In this document: positions 1-6,947 of the stretch, piece by piece
Layout of the letters: each line of letters opens with the position of its first letter
How positions within the stretch are numbered: the stretch's first letter is position 1
Assembly: GCA_035294465.1 (NCBI GenBank)
Contig: DATGKW010000074.1
Span: forward strand, 1 to 33,861
DNA: 33,861 nucleotides
From: Paraktedonobacter sp035294465
Lineage (GTDB): Bacteria; Chloroflexota; Ktedonobacteria; Ktedonobacterales; Ktedonobacteraceae
Direction of reading: 5' to 3'
Notes under the pieces: generated by a model
The model's database searches: none
The model's input: the letters and a program-made list of their open reading frames with translations, nothing else
What the model was told of the DNA's origin: nothing
Made by a program: the position numbers and the translations under genes

Positions 1-45
1 ATCAGTTGTATATTTTTCTTATCGTTTTTCACCTTTTTTGTATCA

Positions 46-59
46 TGAGTTGTGACTCA
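46..59. promoter_or_regulatory. Short dyad upstream of the methyltransferase gene
   Basis: TGAGT, a 4-base spacer and ACTCA form a perfect short inverted repeat. It directly follows a TATCAT hexamer (41-46) that could serve as a -10 element. No good -35 element is seen, and the upstream flank is cut by the window start. It could be a repressor site or chance. Confidence 0.25.
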
Positions 60-88
60 AACGAAATCTTGAGAAGGAAGAAAAAGCT

Positions 89-991
89 ATGCCACTCTCA
101 CCTGACCCCAAACGCGAGCACCCGAGCACCTATTTTGTAGAGGATCGCGAGAATCAAGACGAAATGACCCGTTTACAGATCCAGGATCGCATGTACACCG
201 CCGGCATGGGAGGCGTGCTACCAGAGCAGGCTGATCCGACTGCCTTCAAACGGGTGCTCGATGTGGGCTGCGGCACTGGAGACTGGCTGATTGAACTGGC
301 ACGGACTACGCCAACTTGCATCTTGCTGATTGGCGTGGATGTCAGCCTCAAGTTTGTTGAGTACGCGCGTGCTCAGGCCGTAGCCGCGCAGGTCAGCGAC
401 CGCGTAGAATTTCATGTGATGGACGCTCTGCGTATGCTGGAATTTCCCAGGAACTTCTTTGACCTGGTTAACCACCGCCTTGCCTCAAGCTGGTTGCGTA
501 CCTGGGACTGGCGCAAACTCTTACAGGAGTACCAGCGGGTATGCCGTCCAGGGGGGATAGTGCGCGTCACCGAGTACGAGGGAATGGTCGTGAGCAACAG
601 TCCGGCCCTCACGCGCCTCGCTGCACTCTCGGCTAAAGCGCTTCATCAGGCCGGGCATTTCTTTACACCCACGAACGAGGGTACGGCCGGCGAACTGACC
701 CGCCTACTGCAGCAACATGGTCTGCAACAGGTGCAAACGCGCGCCTACCCTCTGGAGTATCGTCCCGGAACAAACTCCTGGCAAAGCTTTTATGAGAACA
801 ACCGCCTCTTCTGTCGAACAATCCTGCCTTTCTTACAGAAATGGGCGCACGTGCCTGCGGACTACGAGGAGATCTACCAACAAATGCTGGACGAGATGCA
901 GCGGCCGGACTTCGTAGCAACCTGGTGCCTGCTAACCGCCTGGGGCAAGGTTCCCCCAAAGAGAGGGGAGCGAGCCGATTCGCCAAGTTAG
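89..991 (+). CDS. Class I SAM-dependent methyltransferase
   Basis: This 300-residue protein is a cytoplasmic methyltransferase of the Methyltransf_25/UbiE-like class. Motif I, VLDVGCGTGDW, lies at residues 56-66 and binds S-adenosylmethionine. An acidic residue (GVDVS) follows at the end of the second strand, and a motif IV-like stretch (FDLVNHRLAS) comes next. The acceptor substrate cannot be told from the sequence; the C-terminal third is helical and would carry substrate specificity. The ATG at 89 is preceded by GAGAAGGAAG, a good ribosome binding site. The gene stands alone, converging on the paa operon, with about 120 bases between the two stop codons. Family confidence is high; function is unknown. 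Confidence 0.85.
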   Translation: MPLSPDPKREHPSTYFVEDRENQDEMTRLQIQDRMYTAGMGGVLPEQADPTAFKRVLDVGCGTGDWLIELARTTPTCILLIGVDVSLKFVEYARAQAVAAQVSDRVEFHVMDALRMLEFPRNFFDLVNHRLASSWLRTWDWRKLLQEYQRVCRPGGIVRVTEYEGMVVSNSPALTRLAALSAKALHQAGHFFTPTNEGTAGELTRLLQQHGLQQVQTRAYPLEYRPGTNSWQSFYENNRLFCRTILPFLQKWAHVPADYEEIYQQMLDEMQRPDFVATWCLLTAWGKVPPKRGERADSPS

Positions 992-1112
992 TCTTCGCAG
1001 AACCGACTCGTCTCACTGCTCATGAGCATATAGGGCAGATGGAATGCTGACGTATCTGCATCATTCCGCCACCCCATAAACGAGTGAGTACTTAGATTGC
1101 CCGTCGAGCCGG

Positions 1113-1916
1113 CTAGCGAGCCGTGAAATTTGGTGAGCGTTTCTCTACATACGCGGCAATGCCTTCCTTAGCATCCTCGCTCTGGAAGAGCAACTGTTGC
1201 AGTTCGCGCTCAATAGCCAGAGCTTCGGAGAACGAAACCTCTGAGCCGGATTGCACAGAGCGTTTGATACGCCCGACCGCTTTCGATGCCTTGCTGGGCG
1301 GGCAGAACGATCTGGCGTACCTCATCACTTCATCCCAATAGTTCTGGGATTCGTAGATGTAATTGATCAGGCCAAGCTCAAGCGCCTCCTCAAAAGTGAT
1401 TAGCTTTCCCTCGGTCATCAGCTCAATGGCCTTGTTCTTGGGCAGCGCGCGGGCCAGACGCTGGGTGCCGCCGGTTCCTGGCAACACGCCCAGCGTGACC
1501 TCCGGCAACCCGATCCGGCTCTTAGGGTCGCGGCGAGCGATGCGGATATCGCAGGCCAGAGCAATCTCCAGGCCGCCGCCGACCGTGTGGCCATTCAGCG
1601 CGGCTATGACCAGCTTGGGCGTTTGCTCCAGGCGGGTCAGAGTCTCGTTGGCGTGCAGGCAGAAATAGTATTTGAAGGTCGGTGTAACAGAGTTGAGCAT
1701 GCTGATCTCCGCGCCCGCGCTGAAAAACTTCTCACCCTGCCCGCGTAGCACAAGCACATGCACATCTTCATCGAAACGCGCCTTGAGGATGGCCGCGTCG
1801 AGCTGGCTCATCATCTCGTAGCTGTAGGTGTTGGCAGGCGGATTCGCCAGTTCGATGATCGCCACGCCTTCGCTGGTCGTGTAATTGACCAGCGTGCGTT
1901 CTGTTGTCGTCGTCAT
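1113..1916 (-). CDS. Enoyl-CoA hydratase/isomerase (crotonase family), paa-linked
   Basis: A 267-residue crotonase-fold protein that hydrates or isomerises an acyl-CoA. The first oxyanion-hole segment (FFSAGAEISML) and the second (ALNGHTVGGGLEIALACD) are present. So is the GLPEVTLGVLPGTGG segment, so both usual catalytic glutamate positions appear filled. The ATG at 1916 is chosen because AAAGGGAAAAG precedes it; an in-frame ATG 27 bases upstream lacks such a site. It is the last gene of the minus-strand paa operon, 42 bases after the zinc-ribbon gene. In phenylacetate catabolism this would fit PaaF (dehydroadipyl-CoA hydratase) or PaaG (epoxide isomerase). Sequence alone does not decide between them, so no symbol is given. 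Confidence 0.88.
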   Translation of the reverse strand: MTTTTERTLVNYTTSEGVAIIELANPPANTYSYEMMSQLDAAILKARFDEDVHVLVLRGQGEKFFSAGAEISMLNSVTPTFKYYFCLHANETLTRLEQTPKLVIAALNGHTVGGGLEIALACDIRIARRDPKSRIGLPEVTLGVLPGTGGTQRLARALPKNKAIELMTEGKLITFEEALELGLINYIYESQNYWDEVMRYARSFCPPSKASKAVGRIKRSVQSGSEVSFSEALAIERELQQLLFQSEDAKEGIAAYVEKRSPNFTAR

Positions 1917-1958
1917 GAGACTTTTCCCTTTCGATAGTAACAATGCCTTCCTGAATTA

Positions 1959-2174
1959 TCAGGAGATATTACGAGTGGCAATATGCGTCACTCCCTGATC
2001 GCCAAGCACATCCTCATCCTTAATATGCTCAAAAGGAGTATGACAGGTGTTGCAATAGTACTGCACGGTCAGCAATCGCTGGCCGAAGAGCGCAAAAAGT
2101 TCGGTATCGGCCGATCCACAGTAGGGGCAGATAATCTGTTTACTCATCTCTCTAGCGTCGTCAGATATATCCAT
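1959..2174 (-). CDS. Stand-alone zinc ribbon matching the C-terminal part of PaaD
   Basis: A 71-residue protein with two CxxC knuckles, C16/C19 (CPYCGS) and C41/C44 (CNTC). They flank a stretch (TELFALFGQRLLTVQYYC) that matches the C-terminal zinc ribbon usually fused to PaaD/PaaJ. The separately encoded DUF59 part lies two genes upstream at 3241-3594. The ATG at 2174 lies five bases beyond the paaC stop and has a GAAGG sequence upstream; a second ATG at 2147 is possible. The likely role is in maturation or metal supply of the diiron epoxidase, as proposed for PaaD. The family match is good, but the role is inferred from context. Confidence 0.75.
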   Translation of the reverse strand: MDISDDAREMSKQIICPYCGSADTELFALFGQRLLTVQYYCNTCHTPFEHIKDEDVLGDQGVTHIATRNIS

Positions 2175-2179
2175 AATAC

Positions 2180-2932
2180 TTACTGTAACCTTCTGCCCAT
2201 CGCATCCCATCGCTCCCACGGCAATCGCTGCGTGAGTTCCCAGCGCTTCTTTTCAGCATTGAATGCGATAGGCACTTCAATCTCCAGGCTGCTGAGCACT
2301 GGCATGACCTTCTGCAGATAGCGAGCACGCAGTTCTTCGGGAGATGCATCGACTATCCTTTCTTCGCACAGGTGTTGCATGGTGGGATCATCCGCCGGGC
2401 CAAACCAGCAGAGCGTCTCATCCCAGAAGCGCTGCAGCGATGCAATAAGCGTTTTACGCACCGCGCCCCCGGCTTTAGCCAGACGGCGCACCCAGCCTTC
2501 ACCATGCACCTGGTGTATGCGCTCTTCCTGCACAACCTTGCGCGCTCGCTGGCGCAGAGGCTCGTAACTCGAATTCTGTGCGGCTTCGAAGAACGTTGTG
2601 AGGGCCGTGTCTACCAGGAAATTGGTTGCGACAAAATCGCACCAGCCGCTAAAATCCTGGTCAAGTGCCGCCAGATGATAGTGGAGGGTACGCGTCATCG
2701 GCTCAACCTGCTTTGGATCGACTTCGGCCTGCGCGAAGTCCTCCAACAGTGGATACAGCGTACGAGCGTGCCCCAGCTCATCCTGTGTCATGGCCGCGGC
2801 CGCTACGGCCGCCTCCAGAGCTGGTGCGCCATTACACCAGTAGGCATAGCGCCGCCCGACTGCCTGCTTGTTGTCCGCCAGTGAAGAGAGCACGGCGAAC
2901 AAGGCCGCGTTATCTATCCGTTTCCCGATCAT
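2180..2932 (-). CDS. paaC: Phenylacetyl-CoA 1,2-epoxidase structural subunit PaaC
   Basis: A 250-residue ferritin-like protein, close to the usual PaaC length (about 248). The N-terminal DNKQAVGRRYAYWCNGAPALE matches the PaaC DN..LG.R...WCG.AP..E pattern. PaaC is normally the non-catalytic partner of PaaA in the epoxidase core. Here two ExxH motifs remain: E52/H55 in QDELGHA and E137/H140 in QEERIH. In well-known PaaC proteins the first reads DLLGQAR. The ATG at 2932 has GGAGG nine bases upstream; earlier in-frame ATGs lack this. A 78-base gap separates it from paaB. Identification as PaaC is strong; whether it binds metal is open. Confidence 0.87.
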   Translation of the reverse strand: MIGKRIDNAALFAVLSSLADNKQAVGRRYAYWCNGAPALEAAVAAAAMTQDELGHARTLYPLLEDFAQAEVDPKQVEPMTRTLHYHLAALDQDFSGWCDFVATNFLVDTALTTFFEAAQNSSYEPLRQRARKVVQEERIHQVHGEGWVRRLAKAGGAVRKTLIASLQRFWDETLCWFGPADDPTMQHLCEERIVDASPEELRARYLQKVMPVLSSLEIEVPIAFNAEKKRWELTQRLPWERWDAMGRRLQ

Positions 2933-3010
2933 AACAGCAATCCTCCGCATCTGGCCGAGAACAGAAACCACTCTGCCAGCCCAATATGCAATTGCTTACG
3001 CCTTACAACA

Positions 3011-3244
3011 CTACGCTTCGATCACTGTGACGATTGTCTCGCGCGGGATCAGCACCATCTCCACCCAGGTAAATTCATCGTAGATGCTGCGCGCGTAGAC
3101 TTTCGCCAGTTCAACATCATCGGCCATGACGTTGCCGATCTCATACAGCGGCTCGTCATACTTGCGCCGCGCGTAGACGAGCCAGACGCGGCTCTCGTTT
3201 AAAGCCTCGCGCCTTCTGGGCGCGTTTATTGGCACTTCACTCAT
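3011..3244 (-). CDS. paaB: Phenylacetyl-CoA epoxidase small subunit PaaB-like
   Basis: A 77-residue protein of the PaaB family, which bridges PaaA-PaaC heterodimers in the epoxidase complex. The region LVYARRKYDEPLYEIGNVMADDVELAKVYAR has the PaaB look (F/YEV...R.....H.G...A.D...A...AR...). It is shorter than E. coli PaaB (95) and ends soon after the beta strand WVEMVLIPRE. Its ATG overlaps the stop of the upstream DUF59 gene as ATGA, so translation is probably coupled. It lies between paaD and paaC, which supports the call. Small size makes the sequence match alone moderate. Confidence 0.78.
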   Translation of the reverse strand: MSEVPINAPRRREALNESRVWLVYARRKYDEPLYEIGNVMADDVELAKVYARSIYDEFTWVEMVLIPRETIVTVIEA

Positions 3245-3594
3245 GCTGATATTCCCCAGGAGCGCATAATCTCGAGGCCTTCTTCGCTCAAACGTGCTTT
3301 CGTCCAGACGGGGTCCCAGACAACCTCGATATGAACATCTCGCACGCCTGGCTCTTTTAGCAGGCGCTCGCGGATGTCATCCATGATGAATTCCATCGCG
3401 GGGCAGCCCATAGCGGTAAAGGTTAGCTTGAGATCGACGATTCCCTCGCGCTCTTTGAGATCGACGATCAAGCCCATATCGACGATGCTGATAGGGATTT
3501 CGGGATCGGTGACGTCGCGCAGCGCGTCCCACAAGGCCGGGCACGAGCTATCTGTGGACGAGTGAGTCTGTAAGGATGGGTAGGTCGCTGCCAT
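3241..3594 (-). CDS. paaD: DUF59 (MIP18-type) protein, PaaD lacking its zinc ribbon
   Basis: A 117-residue protein with a complete DUF59 domain: DVTDPEIPISIVDMGLI near residues 28-43, the conserved Cys64 in GCPAMEFI, and WDPVWTKARLSEEGLEIMRSWGI at the end. PaaD/PaaJ proteins normally continue into a CxxC zinc ribbon of about 50 residues. Here the protein stops right after SWGISA, and the ribbon is a separate gene at 1959-2174. DUF59 proteins of this kind are thought to help load metal into the epoxidase. The ATG at 3594 follows AGGAGG at proper distance, two bases after the paaA stop. An in-frame ATG much further upstream lies inside paaA and is unlikely. Confidence 0.85.
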   Translation of the reverse strand: MAATYPSLQTHSSTDSSCPALWDALRDVTDPEIPISIVDMGLIVDLKEREGIVDLKLTFTAMGCPAMEFIMDDIRERLLKEPGVRDVHIEVVWDPVWTKARLSEEGLEIMRSWGISA

Positions 3595-3596
3595 AC

Positions 3597-4550
3597 CTAC
3601 GCCTCCTGCTCCAACAGACGCAGCATCTCGCGCTTCCCACGCTGGATCATGCCCACGAACTGCTCGTTGGCCGGACCGCGCGCCTTCCAGCGCTTCATCA
3701 CATCGTCCCAGGTACACTGACCCTCCCAGCGTTTGGCCTGGGCATTGAAATGCTGCGGAAACTCGCAGTCAAGCACGTATTTCCTCTGTTCTTCGTCGTA
3801 GTGCGCAGGAACATTAATGCGCAGCTCCTGGCAGAGTGGAACTGCTGTAGACATCCAGATCTGGCGTAGTTCGTCATTGCTGTGGCCTTTAAAGCCATAA
3901 TTGAGCTGTTCGGTGTGCTTCTTTAAATCATCGGGGAGACCAAACCACTCGACCGTTAGCAGGAACATCCAGTCCACCGCCCTTTGCAGCTCTTCGTGTC
4001 CGCTAGCGGTCTGGTTTAGCTTGCGCATCCCCTGCTCTCCATGACGCAAATGGAAGGTCTCTTCTTTATCGACCTTGACCAGTGCGCGCTTCCAGGGACC
4101 AAAGGTCGTACTCTGATGGACATCGCCCAGCAGTGTGTAGCCAGCGCGATCATAGAACGCATTGGCGACAATTAGCTCGGTCCAGCTCTCCAGGGGCACG
4201 TCAAACGCGTAGGGATACTTGAAGTTGCGCGGCTCGCGCTCAAAAATCAGATATTCGGTATCGACGCCGAGATCTCGCAGCAGGCGGTACGCGATATGCG
4301 CGTGCGCCAGCTCATCCTGAATGATCGAGAGGGCCGAGCCAAAATTGTTGAGCGTAGGCGCGTGTATTCCGGCGTGATAATAGGCGGGCGCGCTGATCAA
4401 TTCTGTATCAGCCGAAACGGTGAGGATACGTTTCATCCCCTCCAGGTAAACAGGACTCATCTGATCAATCGATTCAACCAGTTGCTGTTTCTGCAAGCGA
4501 GCGAGGAGGGCCTCTTCGCTCTGCAAGCCGGCAACAGGAGAAGAATTCAT
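3597..4550 (-). CDS. paaA: Phenylacetyl-CoA 1,2-epoxidase catalytic subunit PaaA
   Basis: A 317-residue ferritin-like diiron protein, close to the known PaaA length (about 309). Probable iron ligands are visible: E50 (DTELISAP), E80/H83 (QDELAHA), an acidic residue in the third helix near D134 (NAFYDRAG), and E164/H167 (KEETFHLRHGE). PaaA inserts one oxygen atom of O2 into the ring of phenylacetyl-CoA to give the 1,2-epoxide. The gene is first in a minus-strand operon and is followed two bases later by paaD. Its ATG is preceded by AGGAGGATAAGCAG. A TetR-family gene is divergent. No PaaE reductase, PaaK ligase or PaaZ hydrolase is present here. A related acyl-CoA substrate other than phenylacetyl-CoA remains possible. 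Confidence 0.88.
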   Translation of the reverse strand: MNSSPVAGLQSEEALLARLQKQQLVESIDQMSPVYLEGMKRILTVSADTELISAPAYYHAGIHAPTLNNFGSALSIIQDELAHAHIAYRLLRDLGVDTEYLIFEREPRNFKYPYAFDVPLESWTELIVANAFYDRAGYTLLGDVHQSTTFGPWKRALVKVDKEETFHLRHGEQGMRKLNQTASGHEELQRAVDWMFLLTVEWFGLPDDLKKHTEQLNYGFKGHSNDELRQIWMSTAVPLCQELRINVPAHYDEEQRKYVLDCEFPQHFNAQAKRWEGQCTWDDVMKRWKARGPANEQFVGMIQRGKREMLRLLEQEA

Positions 4551-4619
4551 CTGCTTATCCTCCTTGCATCAGGACGCCCGGTTCCAAGCATAACTGAGCC
4601 TTCTCTCCATATATTTATT

Positions 4620-4637
4620 TTCGACTAACTGGTCGAA
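4620..4637. promoter_or_regulatory. Probable TetR operator over the paa start site
   Basis: TTCGAC (4620-4625), a 6-base spacer and GTCGAA (4632-4637) form a perfect inverted repeat. It touches the -10 hexamer of the paa promoter and covers the expected start site, a classic position for a repressor. The half-site TTTCGACT recurs at 4708-4715 inside the tetR promoter. The divergent TetR protein is the obvious candidate to bind here. Confidence 0.65.
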
Positions 4638-4666
4638 TTATACCCAAGACAAAAAGAAGTTGTCAA
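4637..4666 (-). promoter_or_regulatory. Consensus sigma70-type promoter of the paa operon
   Basis: Read on the minus strand, the -35 element is TTGACA (4661-4666), the spacer is 18 bases, and the -10 element is TATAAT (4637-4642). Both hexamers match the consensus perfectly. Transcription would start near 4630, about 80 bases upstream of the paaA ATG. Confidence 0.85.
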
Positions 4667-4693
4667 GGGAATGTGAACAGGCATTGAATTCGC

Positions 4694-4722
4694 TGGACAT
4701 TTATCAATTTCGACTGTATAGT
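4694..4722 (+). promoter_or_regulatory. Promoter of the divergent TetR gene
   Basis: TGGACA (4694-4699), a 17-base spacer and TATAGT (4717-4722) each match the sigma70 hexamers at five of six positions. The spacer contains TTTCGACT, a half-site of the neighbouring palindrome, which suggests autoregulation. The predicted start site falls only a few bases before the coding start, so the mRNA may be nearly leaderless. Confidence 0.6.
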
Positions 4723-4733
4723 GGAAATAAAAA

Positions 4734-5417
4734 GTGGATCGCATGGAACAAAAAGAGGAGATTACTCAACCGAACAGAGAGCAGGAGAAAACTGAGCGGC
4801 GCGGAAGACGCAAGCGCTTGACTCAGCAGGCTATTATTGAAGCAGCAGCGGAGCTTTTTGCCCGCGAAGGATTTGGCGCGACGAGCCTGGATAGCATTGC
4901 CGACGCGCTTGGCGTGAGCAAAGCATCGCTTTATTATCATATCAGAAACAAAGAGGAAATTCTGCGCCTGATCTTTCTGACCGTGCTAACTGTCAGCGAA
5001 GAGCCATTGCGACGCATTGTCGAAGCGAAGCTTTCGCCAACTGAGAAGCTCCGCCGAGCAATCGAACACCAGACGCTGGTAGCGGCTGATCGCTCACCGG
5101 CGATGATCGTCTTTTATCGCGAGCAGCCCCATCTGACCGGCCCATTTGCTAAAGAGATCATTCTGCGCAAGAAAGCTTACGAGCGCTACTTTGAGCGTAT
5201 CATTGAGGAGGGTCAGGCTGCTGGCGTCTTTCAGCTCGATATCGACCCGAAAATCGTGACCTTTGGTCTGCTGGGAATGTGCAACTGGCTTTCCCAATGG
5301 TACCAGCCCGACGGGCAGTATACAGCCCTACAAATCGCCGAGATATTCGAGCGCACAGTCGAGCGAGGGCTGGCTCGTCAACCGTCCCCTGGTGAAAAGA
5401 GCGAAAATGCGCTATAA
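4734..5417 (+). CDS. TetR/AcrR family transcriptional regulator
   Basis: A regulator of up to 227 residues. The N-terminal DNA-binding domain is clear near residues 29-76: LTQQAIIEAAAELFAREGF, then a helix-turn-helix ending in LGVSKASLYYHIRNKEEIL. The C-terminal part is an all-helical ligand pocket of the kind found in TetR repressors of acyl-CoA degradation genes. It is transcribed away from the paa operon, and a palindrome lies over that operon's promoter. The simplest reading is a repressor released by an aromatic acyl-CoA, as known for PaaR-type TetR regulators. The start is uncertain: GTG at 4734 or ATG at 4743. The predicted promoter leaves little leader for either. Confidence 0.85.
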   Translation: MDRMEQKEEITQPNREQEKTERRGRRKRLTQQAIIEAAAELFAREGFGATSLDSIADALGVSKASLYYHIRNKEEILRLIFLTVLTVSEEPLRRIVEAKLSPTEKLRRAIEHQTLVAADRSPAMIVFYREQPHLTGPFAKEIILRKKAYERYFERIIEEGQAAGVFQLDIDPKIVTFGLLGMCNWLSQWYQPDGQYTALQIAEIFERTVERGLARQPSPGEKSENAL

Positions 5418-5453
5418 TAGCGTGGCGCTCCTGACAGTCAAACGCCGAGCGAA

Positions 5454-5476
5454 CCTGGTTCCTCAACGGAGCCAGG
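5454..5476. other. GC-rich hairpin between the tetR gene and a small gene
   Basis: CCTGGTTCC (5454-5462) pairs with GGAGCCAGG (5468-5476) through nine pairs including one G-T, with a 5-base loop. No T-run follows, so it is not a standard terminator. It lies about 20 bases before the ribosome binding site of the next gene and could slow transcription or shape that leader. Confidence 0.4.
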
Positions 5477-5512
5477 AGATAGATAAATCGAACATAAGGA
5501 AGGTATCTAGCC

Positions 5513-5812
5513 GTGCCGTGGTGCAAATATTTTATCCCGAAAATTGCTACTCCTGGAATCAGTCCCGATGATCCGGCGCTGAACGAACATATTATGTACG
5601 CCAAATGTATCAAAGGGCATGTCCTTCACGACGCCGAAGACTGGATTCTTTGCGAAAACTTACCGGCGTCGGATTCTCTCTGCTGGCAAGAAGGCGGAGA
5701 TACCATCTTTTCGCTGAAAGCACGTCGGCTCGCCGCTGGAGAAAATCAAACGTCGCCTCAGACCGCTCCAGTTTCCCGCGAGAGCAGCAGCACCCAGTCG
5801 AGCCGTTCGTAG
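5513..5812 (+). CDS. Small protein of unknown function
   Basis: A 99-residue protein that I do not recognise. It starts at a GTG (5513) preceded by AAGGAAGG at about nine bases. The first 60 residues look folded: MPWCKYFIPK at the start, then YAKCIKGHVLHDAEDWILCE and SLCW. There are four cysteines (4, 32, 47, 58) and several histidines. A zinc site is possible, but the spacing is not a standard knuckle. The last 30 residues are rich in Ser, Gln, Thr and Pro and are probably disordered. There is no signal peptide or membrane segment. It sits between tetR and mutY, reads in the same direction and ends 16 bases before the mutY start. Confidence 0.6.
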   Translation: MPWCKYFIPKIATPGISPDDPALNEHIMYAKCIKGHVLHDAEDWILCENLPASDSLCWQEGGDTIFSLKARRLAAGENQTSPQTAPVSRESSSTQSSRS

Positions 5813-5828
5813 GTTGTGCTTCCGAACG

Positions 5829-6812
5829 ATGACCAGAAGATCTCCGCCGCTCGATCAAGCACTGCTACCCGCGCCTGAGCTTGTCGAGCGGGTACATTCC
5901 TCTCTCCTCTCATGGTACGCTCATGCCCAACGTGACCTGCCCTGGAGAGCGACAGATGATCCATACGCGATCCTTGTCTCCGAAGTGATGCTCCAGCAGA
6001 CGCAGGTAGAGCGGGTTGTGCCGAAATATCACCAGTTTTTGGCCGCTTTTCCCACGCTGGCCGACCTGGCAAATGCTCCCACAGCGGAGGTTATCTCCGC
6101 CTGGGTTCCGCTGGGCTATAATCGGCGCGCAGTAAGCTTGCAGGCCATTGCTCGCCAGACAATGGTCGCGTATGCCGGAAGACTGCCAGATACGGTTGAG
6201 GAGCTGTTAAAGCTTAAAGGCGTCGGGCGCTATACAGCCGGGGCTATTGCCTGTTTTGCTTATCACAAACAGGTGGCCACAGTCGATACGAATATTTACC
6301 GCGTCCTGCACCGTGTCTTCCTGGGCCTGGAATATCCAGAACCAAAGCTGAGCAACGAAGCGATGTTCGCTTTCGCTACGGAAGTGTTGCCTGCTGGCGA
6401 AGCCTATAACTGGAACCAGGCGCTGATGGACATGGGCGCAACTGTCTGCCCCAGCGCGAACCCGCAGTGTGCATCTTGCCCATTGCAAGAGTGCTGCACG
6501 GCTTACCAGGAGATGAGCCAGCACAGCCTCTTCCCCTCTGGGGCGGTACTCCGCCAGTTCCGCAAGGTGGCTGAGAAGAAGGCGGAGTACACGGCGCAGC
6601 CCTTTACCAGTACCAATCGGTATTTTCGCGGGCGCGTGGTTGCCCATTTACGTACCTTACCCACAGACGAGTATTTGCCTCTCAGCGAGCTGGGTCCTGT
6701 GCTGAAAGCTGACTTTCAGGCGGACGATCTCCCATGGCTGGAGAGAATTCTCGCGGGTTTGCAGCGCGACGGACTGATCAAATGGACAGAGAAGGGGGTC
6801 TCGCTCCCATAA
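5829..6812 (+). CDS. mutY: A/G-specific adenine DNA glycosylase (MutY type, short C-terminus)
   Basis: A 327-residue HhH-GPD glycosylase that removes adenine mispaired with 8-oxoguanine. It shows the catalytic glutamate E52 in SEVMLQQTQV, the helix-hairpin-helix LLKLKGVGRYTAGAIACFA (about 126-144), and the catalytic aspartate D153 in VDTNIYRV. A 4Fe-4S loop follows with C207, C214, C217 and C223 (C-x6-C-x2-C-x5-C). The C-terminal 95 residues do not resemble the MutT-like domain of E. coli MutY; they end in a winged-helix-like LAGLQRDGLIKWTEKGVSLP. The short form resembles actinobacterial MutY. The start is ATG 5829, or less likely TTG 5814; neither has a strong ribosome binding site. Confidence 0.87.
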   Translation: MTRRSPPLDQALLPAPELVERVHSSLLSWYAHAQRDLPWRATDDPYAILVSEVMLQQTQVERVVPKYHQFLAAFPTLADLANAPTAEVISAWVPLGYNRRAVSLQAIARQTMVAYAGRLPDTVEELLKLKGVGRYTAGAIACFAYHKQVATVDTNIYRVLHRVFLGLEYPEPKLSNEAMFAFATEVLPAGEAYNWNQALMDMGATVCPSANPQCASCPLQECCTAYQEMSQHSLFPSGAVLRQFRKVAEKKAEYTAQPFTSTNRYFRGRVVAHLRTLPTDEYLPLSELGPVLKADFQADDLPWLERILAGLQRDGLIKWTEKGVSLP

Positions 6813-6947
6813 AAGATGCTAGACACCTCTTCCCTGCCAGTGCTACTCTATAAGAGAGGCAGTCTTTATCTTTGGAGGGTTTTCACAGGTTTATTTTTTC
6901 TTGCAAACAGGCATCATACGAAAAACTCTTCGTGGAGGAATAACCCA

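Noticed and set aside
1017..1028. Perfect 12-base palindrome TGCTCATGAGCA after the methyltransferase gene
   Set aside because: Too short and without a loop or T-run; it sits between convergent genes where no operator is expected.
5410..5422. TATAAT inside the palindrome CGCTATAATAGCG at the end of tetR
   Set aside because: It overlaps the tetR stop codon and has no acceptable -35 element, so I do not call it a promoter.
6835..6870. CTGCC...GGCAG and CTCT/AGAG complementary bases after mutY, read as a terminator
   Set aside because: The two stems are offset and asymmetric, and the following T-rich stretch is broken, so no convincing hairpin forms.
6816..6947. Possible longer N-terminus of the PIG-L protein, including a hydrophobic stretch
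   Set aside because: A strong ribosome binding site sits just before TTG 6948, and the added 44 residues match nothing in the family.
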